Made by a program: the position numbers and the translations under genes | Shown: piece by piece, positions 60,801-64,000 of the stretch | How the letters are laid out: every line of letters starts with the position of its first letter | Numbering within the stretch: position 1 is the first letter of the stretch | Assembly: GCA_002901265.1 (NCBI GenBank) | Contig: PPHI01000037.1 | Location: 186,001-250,000, forward strand | Origin: Rhodopirellula baltica | Lineage (GTDB): Bacteria; Planctomycetota; Planctomycetia; Pirellulales; Pirellulaceae | Direction of reading: 5' to 3' | Length of the DNA stretch: 64,000 nucleotides | Notes under the pieces: generated by a model | Told to the model about the DNA's origin: nothing | The model's database searches: none | Seen by the model: only the letters and a program-made list of their open reading frames with translations

Positions 60801-62768
60801 CGGGCCAATGTTTTGCACCGTCCAAGTCACGTCGACGGTTGTTCCAGAGTCAACGTCGACGGGAACCACCACATCGCTGACGATCAGGTCCGCCGGTAGT
60901 GCACGCCTGACGTCGATGGTGTTGCTTGCCACGGCGGTGTTGTTTTGTTCGAAACCATTCTCGAAAACTTCGTTTGCAGAGTCGGTTTGTACGAACACAT
61001 TGAATCGGCCACTCGTCGCGGCCGGTAGCAGGATCGTTTCGCGATACGTGATGGCCTGCCCAGCGTCAATTCCGCTATGGTGCTGAATGGTCGCCGCAAC
61101 CCAGTCGTCATCGTCTCCCAAGATTTCGTTTTGGCTGAAGATCACCGTGTCGGTCCAGTGATCGACCGCTCCCTGCCCGGTACCTTGATTTCGCACCGTC
61201 CACTGTACGGTGACTTCCGCCGGGTCACCCGTGATTTCATTGGGCAACTCGATGTTCTCGACAGTCAGATCCGCATAGGGCGCCAAGGTGATCTCGATCG
61301 TGCGCAAGTCGACGTCAACGGTTTCGCCAGCGTCCGTTTGCAACAGCAGATTCCAAGTGCCTTGCACGTCGATCGGCAGCAGCAGATCTCGCGTCTGCTG
61401 ACGTGCTTGCCCAGCGTCCAGCGAGTCAGAAACGAGAAACTCGTCCAGCAATCGGTCGTCGGCAGAGACATTGCCATCGGCGGACAAGTACAGTCGCTGA
61501 GTCCATTGGTGCGCGGTCCCGGTGCCTTGATTGGCGAGACGCCACTGGAGAGCGATCGTCTCGCCGGACTGTGCGGTTGCTGGTGAAACGAAGTCGCTGG
61601 CTTTCAAATCCGCATGGTCGATTGTGATCGCAGTCCCTTGAATAACGTTGTTGTCTTCGTAGGGGCCTTCGAACAATCGATCATTCCAGTCCGTCACCAG
61701 TTCGACCAAGTAGTTGCCATCGGGAATCGCCGGCAAGTCCACCGTCATCATTGACTGATACGACTGACCCGGCACAAGCGTCATCGTGGTATGCAGGACG
61801 CGGCCGACAAAGTACACCTCGTCCGGTTGATCAACCGAACGCAATTGAACCTGATCAAACCAAGTCGAATCGGTTGCGATGTCACCTTGATTGACTACCG
61901 ACCAACTGAAGACGGAAGTTTGCCCTGGTTGCAACGTTACAGGGCCAGACAAGGCTAGCGGCGTCAGATCGACGAGCGGCGGGAAAAGCAATTCGATCGC
62001 CGAAGACGAGACGACGTTCGTTTCATCCGATTCGCTAATCTGCTGATCGTCATCCAACGAAAGCAGCAGGTAGTACGTCCCGCTTTGCAATGAAACGTCC
62101 AGCGGCAATGTCACGGTCAAATCGCTGCTTAGCTGCTGGCCCGATGTCAGCACATCCGTTTGCAGCAATTCACCGATCGACAGGTCGTCGCCGTCTAGCG
62201 TTTGATCGTGTGATAAGTAGATACGATCGGTCCAGTCGCTGCCGCCTGCGGTGCCGGTTCCTGCGTTTCCAAGTTGGTAAGCGACATCGATCTGCGTGCC
62301 AAACTGATATGCGGTTTGGCCGAGGTTCAGCGAACCACCGGACAACGCCAAGTCTGGTAGCGCCCACTGCAACGTCGTTGCAAATTGGTCGTCCAGTGGT
62401 TCGCCGTTGGTTTGGTCGCCATCTTGGTTCATCGGGTTCCCAACGACGTCCAAGACGTTGGGGCCGATGACAAGTTCGTACTGGCCGTCAACATAGTCAT
62501 CGCGATTCGGGCGAACGATAAAGCTTGTAAACGACGTCTGATCCGGTTGCGGATCAAAGGGCTCGATCGAATCGATCGCGACTGCAATGTCACCCGGTCC
62601 GGTCAAGATGATGTCGTCGGTTGTCAACGATGACTGGTCGATGGCTTCATTGAAGTTCAAGACAAGAAACGGGCCATCCGCATTGACGGCACTATCGGAC
62701 ACGTCGATGGACTCAATCGCCGGACCAGAGGAGAAGCCGGCGACAAATTCCAATGCATTCGCGGTCAA
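48852..62768 (-). CDS. Giant mosaic surface protein, middle part: CARDB, propeller, cadherin-like and RHS-like (frameshifted both ends)
   Basis: 4638 residues. It opens with an SbsA/Ig-like domain (LVLNFNEAIDQSSLTTDDI) and then 13 CARDB domains (about 136-1856; each has DL-x-[VI] at the start and W-x-[DE]-x-[VI]-[YW]-[LI]-S). A TIG/IPT-like domain follows (about 1960-2060). A long unassigned region (about 2060-2600) contains a helical stretch. A beta-propeller-like segment (about 2819-3066, SGDFLVSGG, GTLYATRWP) is followed by nine He_PIG/cadherin-like domains (about 3294-4149, with LPxGAxxDxxTGxxxW). The last part is an RHS/YD-like segment (about 4353 to the end, FEVSRQYDSLSQSWRPTF, DGTRAGFTF). 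The start TTG directly follows frame break C and the terminal RLPSVPRVTIGLIRV tail follows frame break B. I read it as the middle of a single gene. Extracellular. Confidence 0.82.
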   Translation of the reverse strand: MTANALEFVAGFSSGPAIESIDVSDSAVNADGPFLVLNFNEAIDQSSLTTDDIILTGPGDIAVAIDSIEPFDPQPDQTSFTSFIVRPNRDDYVDGQYELVIGPNVLDVVGNPMNQDGDQTNGEPLDDQFATTLQWALPDLALSGGSLNLGQTAYQFGTQIDVAYQLGNAGTGTAGGSDWTDRIYLSHDQTLDGDDLSIGELLQTDVLTSGQQLSSDLTVTLPLDVSLQSGTYYLLLSLDDDQQISESDETNVVSSSAIELLFPPLVDLTPLALSGPVTLQPGQTSVFSWSVVNQGDIATDSTWFDQVQLRSVDQPDEVYFVGRVLHTTMTLVPGQSYQSMMTVDLPAIPDGNYLVELVTDWNDRLFEGPYEDNNVIQGTAITIDHADLKASDFVSPATAQSGETIALQWRLANQGTGTAHQWTQRLYLSADGNVSADDRLLDEFLVSDSLDAGQARQQTRDLLLPIDVQGTWNLLLQTDAGETVDVDLRTIEITLAPYADLTVENIELPNEITGDPAEVTVQWTVRNQGTGQGAVDHWTDTVIFSQNEILGDDDDWVAATIQHHSGIDAGQAITYRETILLPAATSGRFNVFVQTDSANEVFENGFEQNNTAVASNTIDVRRALPADLIVSDVVVPVDVDSGTTVDVTWTVQNIGPGITDRGDWYDKVYLATDAAGEHPVEGTETRFQHFGQLGAGGNYVRTGGLVIPHGISGEFFVIVHTAQSNAPYEFIFTGNNQTASPAITVTLSPTPDLTVTDLIVPATAQEGTLIDVQWTVLNDGLATATGGWIDRVYLQEAGNPNAPIIELGQYPFLDPIEPGIRYTRGESIRIPRQTTGVFRIFVDTNAGELLYEATATTNNTKSLPLTIDVNPRPDLQIESISVPERLDAGARLSPSFVVLNQGGRATEGTTWIDRVYLSLDTTVDQADLLIGEFDNGAALAPGERYNTLTDGIIVPLHYRGTVYVLVQTDALDDVDEWPGEDNNVFYEPVIVERDRLADLAVSDVLAPSQVVAGAVVPVRYTVTNLGESETIGETWLENVWLTRDKDRPHPGQGDYVLKSISHSGKLTPGAGYESEVLVTIPETLPSGTWYITPWVDPLDMIPEESLVADQNPDDPTNLDNNNYHSLAVQVLGSQPDLVVTDVDVPATTQAGETIHVEWTVSNLGLADAGPGGWLDRVYLSDRPDPKADDATTMLLAEVKREQPLAEGASYTVVVDVPLSPSASGQYIIVITDDDLPPQPQIDLGSIFGNLIPPQEQFFPVTEVFEDNNLTAVSAEVVATPANLKVVDFDLPSDARSGEEITFSYTVENIGTAPVWSGTKYWKDFVWLSSDPTFIRDRASFLGATVYAPDEILQPGDRYTVSMTTTLPPGTDGDYSLWVHLNANNDQSPFLFPYLARRLDEQFYPADEGENDLWVGHFDHWAFEDPSDNLARAVLPIEYREADLVVTQFDVPNDVTSGETVTLTYTVANQGDRATRIGSWSDRVFISRDDSLDNRDLQVGSTPHFGILEPGQSYTASINARIPDGIEGDFQLILFADSAAQIDRSGRLGDIGFRQVGIEFELPGSLAPWDLASSASRQSARGKVKEYQQEGNNIAAQTTSVTLAMPPDLQVETVTAPLRADRGQSIDVSYVVRNAGGNTVAAQDEWIDLIYLSRDTLLDLSGDIYLGSVEHQDGLAAGEAYSIETTVPLPADLLGPYYVFVITDPDRERFAGDVFEGGLERNNAAHPGTPLLIELPPPVDLEVQSVTVPQNSVTGEAVEFTWTVTNNSNETAEGHWSDSVYLSVDASWNLSDVPVGRVEFEGTLEPGESYTSTLQTWMLSVTPGAYRAIVRTDIFNQVFEADLEGNNTTASPSTMQVTAPRLTLDVPYPTTLLPSQQRLFAVDVPPEQTLRVTVIADDDSSQEVYLRSAVAPTTHQYDASSGGTLASATSAVVPSTIAGTYYVLLDNFAASEAGSSIRVLAELLPLAITDVRTDVGGDSRYVTTTIQGARFHEDAIVKLVRPGFAEYLPVTLNRVSASEIIATFDFDDAPHGLYDVQVINPDGQVAVLPYRFLIQRTIEPEVSVGIGGPRYVFAGDQGTYSVAIENLSNVDAPYVYYSVGIPELGINQNVYNLPYTHFTSNLRGGPEGSLHDLPWAELDSAVNVDGHWTAGGYLFDQAADRSAGFNFQVQTYPGLRELSDHAWEAFKAKLYEAVPLYAEQDLLAEGPSALDQLSPGLSLVWEVFGAVPDLLTQPLIPFQFHVVASATAMTRDEFIAHALAEAETLRSGILNDADADAALVNLAGDQDAWQDLYLAYLTESGRLRAEDVAPPARRDQELASLMATLTGGVMTGPGGDQVILAGTFDDFFANVRRWYGHDPSLTAPLADDLTQFDSDSLSFLGILRSANPVAELPIFDDYDLGLGANTHFQAMRVYVPWVPFGRRSDGIPSEYQINGITPNGEDIFFPLNLQGYYDQLGGVSGAASQTGPFTIETGGFVPAETPLPITVNFQNDPNALRETNEIRVVVPLDENVDPRSFRLGDLKISDLNIRMPDNRSLYQGEFEFADSLGYNVRVSAGVDLQSNTATWLIQAIDPLTGEVRTDGQNGLLPPNDAQGHGAGFVSYSVQIADQATSGATFTARARVLLDNAPADDAEPLTYAIDAQSPISTVNVTPLNNQHDFVVRWQSIDEPEGSGVKHVTIYVAEDGGDFKIWKRQQPGATGEEVFVGRVGHDYEFLALATDLAGNRETPPTGRSTADDGSRVALGTLPAVDTSTSNQLGQPATPRSTPSPNALFTVAENLIPSQVSPSRPSSFATVLQPFAAQQFAGGFANSANAVDSSGIGPMAIAEMPSGDFLVSGGASRNQLYLFSSEGGEADRVWAELDHPIFNLVFDHSERLWATTGGGPLLELDPSDGTVLAEYGDGLTMGLTVDPISGDLFVGSGSGVERFDPETKRFSHFSRDQDLRVGSLAFADDGTLYATRWPQRDAVVKFNALGRAETVLQFDTPIDSIAIGIKDTPLEGLMFVTHNRGIRGANSDNENSELTMVDLASLRQVPLASGGTRGDVVITSSDGNIYVSGSTSVDVLSPIQTPQIIATLPAEQTTTALPLGMIAVAFSEDMWVGDGMAVQSVINPGNYVIHSADGNDPVVTGVRYHDATRTAYVFVSGFQPGDQTLFVGGGIQSAGGFPMASGFEVHFKTVSEFSADVDITIVGTRLNRAEQTLTYDVTITNQGSYDLLLPMSLAFTSNGRLIEATPADDASSDAEGRWIFDLADQVPGGVRLQPGQSTSAKTLRWLVPGDAVTDVVPSFLATATANLRPAFDSVAAENVVAGNEYVYDANANDPDGTAIFYQLLSAPDGMTVDSATGIVRWQTDSHVAAQNDVVLYAFDSRGGFAAQQWTVNVTGGNTPPEFVSPPDTVQLAENETLQLTIDATDIDGDSVDVWADHLPAGAFLDAETKTLWWSPGAASAGTYHGVTLWASDGVHVTSHSFDLLVAAADRPPVIEPVSNATVRQGDLWTYRIQAADPDGDALTFTSDQLPSGATLDAREGVLRWQVGFDSPAVVTIPITVTGGGQSTTANITVDVINANGAPLFDPMQGWVIDEGQTLSITTFAFDPDHPEVRSPNAGSYITYDAIGLPDGATYDSATATLTWTPDFDQAGEYAVEVFATDDGDGTGNPITIKTEIPITVRDVNHKPLITPVASLALSRGSRVDLPIEVVDLDGDTIELQVANGLTGLPLPKFATFTDHGNGTGVIQLAPGTGDRGNYTFSILAQDDGGGGYRGQVAQSQYDFVVTIESENDPPVIETVPALVAVAGERLRLPIQVSDIDQEPLEFSISGLPPQARIVAGARYGEAFLNWDPTTADLGHYDVTVSATDSGNGVMASRLTASQTFSLDVRATNQSPMLNAIPTITIGEGEAFARQLSATDPDSDSVHFAASNLPDGAMFDPITGWLRWTPSFDQAGIYTIPIKATDGSASDQRNVEIIVDDVNRAPKLAYPAMQYGREGSELLFRVRGDDFDGGPLNLVAENLPSGATFDSSTRRFRWVPGYDQAGTYNVRFTLTDEQSASDTISVPILVSNTNRPPTIEARRHQVLVGESLTTTIVASDSDADDQLTYSAYGLPEGATLNASSGQIEWVPNPGQVGSYYVDVRVSDGLLESQSTLVIECVASARVPNVVIVTTPSFPARPGQVIQVQVIADGVSPIDTLSLTYRGNPVTLDASGKATITAGGPGKSTLVATATDEDGFTGTTSELIRVRDLADDQPPVVSLNLPSLSKLSNQADLAGTIDDAQLERWTLTVQSLATGRTTTIASGDTTVLDEVIAQIDPREFANGFYRITLDAQDIQGRESATNVFVEIDTAEKIDAFTRTDLDAAIEVDGKVFEVSRQYDSLSQSWRPTFRSLGKPDLMSTGSASDLESLGIYSALSAGDRIYISLPDGTRAGFTFAPEPSQPFASNSSLVFYKPLWIADTGVEYELQSLDRLLVRGGNRFYDQSSGQPYHPANTLLGADSWRLTHPDGKVDVADANGVIVRTVWPDGTTWHLSDSGVQLSDGVFISTQFDPQGNLTAIRLPSGVMLSGPSSLASQFAGLLTESIDLNYRWNDEGALSEVLASQPASNADEATLIEVLHRYGYRADDSSALRLPSVPRVTIGLIRVTRR
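48902..48914 (-). other. Frame break B between RHS-like segment and dockerin region
   Basis: On the minus strand the frame gives ADDSSAL then drifts into RLPSVPRV. One base added (for example TTGGCG for TTGCG) continues as AIAVSSTGDHRSYPSDTTL directly into TENLGASDQFS of the next ORF. Confidence 0.75.
50320..52885 (-). repeat. Nine tandem He_PIG/cadherin-like Ig repeats
   Basis: Each of about 95 residues and with the core LPxGAxxDxxTxxxxWxP (LPSGATLDAREGVLRW, LPDGAMFDPITGWLRW, LPEGATLNASSGQIEW). DPDGD or DxDxD calcium-type motifs precede each core. They are typical of extracellular stalk regions. Confidence 0.75.
57200..62360 (-). repeat. Thirteen tandem CARDB repeats
   Basis: Each is about 125-140 residues. 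Starts are visible as DLALSGGSL, DLTPLALSG, DLKASDFVS, DLTVENIEL, DLIVSDVVV, DLTVTDLIV, DLQIESISV, DLAVSDVLA, DLVVTDVDV, NLKVVDFDL, DLVVTQFDV, DLQVETVTA and DLEVQSVTV. Most share the internal pattern VxWTVxNxG followed by WxDxVYLS. Confidence 0.8.
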
Positions 62769-64000
62769 CTCGGGCGCAAAATCTGACTGCCGAAATCCAA
62801 TCCCTCGTACGCCGGCGTGCCAGTCTTTGAATCGAAGGTGATGACGCGGAAACTGTCACCGAATTCAGGCTCAAATCCACCAGACTTCACCGTCCGCACG
62901 GTCCCATCGAACTGGACGCTCGATAGGCTCAGTTGTTCGTATTGATCAACCGGCGTCGTGCCGCTGATCTCCAGTTCGACGACCGACGTTGGCAAGAGTT
63001 GCAACGGACCACTGATCGAAAGCCGAGGCTCTGGCTGAATCAATCCGCCTGAGATCACGGCCGCCTGGACATTCGAATCGCCTGTAAGCACGCTGTCGGT
63101 GTCAAGTTCGAACGATCCCGTAACCGTGCCTCGAGCAATCACGACCACTCGGGTACCGGTCAGCATTGCGGCTTCTGCAGAAGCCCTCGAGATGTCGATG
63201 CGTCCGCCGTAGCGAGCGATGATCGACGACCAAAGGTTCGCACCCGAGGTGCTGCCTGAGGATGCGTCCGAAACGAGTGTCAGCGAAGCGAGATCGATCA
63301 AACTGCCAACCCCTTCGCTAAGAATCTCGAAGCGGCGGAAGCTCAAATTGCCTTCGCTGGGATCCACCAGGGACACGGCGTTTGACAGGTCAACGACGCC
63401 GCCCGACAACGCTTCGATTGCGACGTTGGTGTTGTAGTGTGTGCCTCCTCGGATCGAGGTGACGTTTGACAAATCCAGTCGGCTGCCGGGCCCTTCGGCG
63501 CGCAATCGCATCGTTTGATTGGCGGCAGTGCTGGAGTGACTGATCGTGGTAACGTTCGGCAACGAGATGGTTTCACCACCCGACGCGATCAAGGTTGCAG
63601 AGTCGATGTCAGCAAGCTTCGGTGCTTCGATGGTTGCACCGGAAACGATGGAAAGCTCACCGCCTCGGATGGTTGTCAGTTCCGGCAATTCCCCGGCAAT
63701 ACCGTTCAAGCGAATGGCGGTGCCGGCCGCATCGATCAAACTGTCGAACCGCACCTGCCCTGCGCCGAACAGTTCCAACGAACTGTTGAGAGCCGTTTGG
63801 ACCGTCGAAACGTCGATCGCGTCTGCGCGGTCTGAAATCAACTGTACCCCGGTGAGTTCCGCCAACACGCCGGTTTGAACCGTCGCCCCGCCGGTCACCG
63901 AAAGCGTCGAGTATGCGGGAACAACGTTTTGACTGATCGGACTCTCGCCCACGTCCGCGAATGTTGCCAGCTTCGGGAGTTGCAACTCGCTTCCGTATCC
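62765..64000 (-). CDS. Giant mosaic surface protein, N-terminal part in window (partial, beta-solenoid)
   Basis: The reading frame is open to the window edge (GYGSELQLPKL precedes the first candidate start at 63985), so the gene begins outside the window. The visible 411 residues form regular short repeats of the type LPxLxxIxGGxLxxxxGAxxxxPxLxxI (residues about 5-270), resembling a receptor-L-domain or LRR-like beta-solenoid. An autotransporter-style tail follows: GPLQLLPTSVVELEISGTTP, DQYEQLSLSSVQFDGTV and FGDSFRVITFDSKTG. The frame ends in GLDFGSQILRPS at 62765. The expected continuation APELTANALEFVAGF is in the next ORF's frame, so this is the N-terminal side of the same giant gene. Confidence 0.75.
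   Translation of the reverse strand, partial: GYGSELQLPKLATFADVGESPISQNVVPAYSTLSVTGGATVQTGVLAELTGVQLISDRADAIDVSTVQTALNSSLELFGAGQVRFDSLIDAAGTAIRLNGIAGELPELTTIRGGELSIVSGATIEAPKLADIDSATLIASGGETISLPNVTTISHSSTAANQTMRLRAEGPGSRLDLSNVTSIRGGTHYNTNVAIEALSGGVVDLSNAVSLVDPSEGNLSFRRFEILSEGVGSLIDLASLTLVSDASSGSTSGANLWSSIIARYGGRIDISRASAEAAMLTGTRVVVIARGTVTGSFELDTDSVLTGDSNVQAAVISGGLIQPEPRLSISGPLQLLPTSVVELEISGTTPVDQYEQLSLSSVQFDGTVRTVKSGGFEPEFGDSFRVITFDSKTGTPAYEGLDFGSQILRPS
62776..62783 (-). other. Frame break C in a T-run
   Basis: The minus strand reads CAGATTTTGCGCC. Four Ts give SQILRPS-stop; five Ts would give SQIFAPELTANALEF, running straight into the 4638-residue ORF. The T-run occupies 62778-62781. Confidence 0.8.

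Overview
The window looks like a planctomycete chromosome, probably of the Rhodopirellula/Pirellulales type. The evidence is a methanopterin-type C1 gene (mfnB) in a bacterium, the N-terminal LExLEDRRMLA (LEPR-XLL-like) signature on a giant secreted protein, dockerin type I repeats, a PEP-CTERM protein, and multi-kilobase CARDB/Ig/cadherin-like mosaic genes. No rRNA, tRNA, CRISPR array or insertion sequence was recognised.

Layout. Positions 1-3515 hold small household genes: mfnB, a short conserved unknown, a secreted TraB/GumN-like protein, a DUF374 acyltransferase and a small CxxC protein. Positions 3839-20655 hold the first giant gene, on the + strand. It reads as two ORFs in different frames, joined by a single missing base near 10446. 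Restored, it encodes about 5605 aa with PA14-like, thrombospondin-C-like, Ig, CARDB, Calx-beta and SdrD-type domains, a complete subtilisin-family peptidase and a C-terminal dockerin. Positions 20774-28394 hold a PEP-CTERM protein, a beta-lactamase-fold serine hydrolase, a YciI/DoxX pair, a stand-alone DUF2126 protein, a ferritin-like DUF892 protein and a secreted glycoside-hydrolase-like protein.

Positions 28378-64000 (minus strand, running off the window edge) hold three ORFs that abut with 4-base overlaps and shifted frames. I interpret them as one giant gene broken by two further single-base losses, encoding at least about 11,870 aa. In N-to-C order it carries a beta-solenoid, 13 CARDB repeats, a TIG domain, a beta-propeller, 9 cadherin-like Ig repeats, an RHS/YD-like segment, two internal dockerins, 12 Ig domains arranged as a four-copy super-repeat, VCBS-like repeats and a PKD domain. 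After these come about 51 copies of a Ser/Thr/Asn/Gln-rich 46-residue repeat, a Hint autoprocessing domain, a Gly/Ala-rich helical region and the stub of a second Hint domain. The glycoside-hydrolase-like gene starts inside its 3' end, and the pair ends at a clear intrinsic terminator at 26488-26519.

The likely biology is assembly and processing of very large cell-surface or extracellular matrix proteins. Modules are available for scaffold docking (dockerins), proteolytic maturation (subtilase), self-cleavage (Hint) and repeat-based extension. The 46-residue repeat array and the peptidase nested inside an SdrD-type domain are the least familiar structures. All three frame breaks have the same sign, and each would be repaired by adding one base to a short homopolymer. 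Sequencing error is therefore the leading explanation, though real decay or -1 frameshifting is not excluded.
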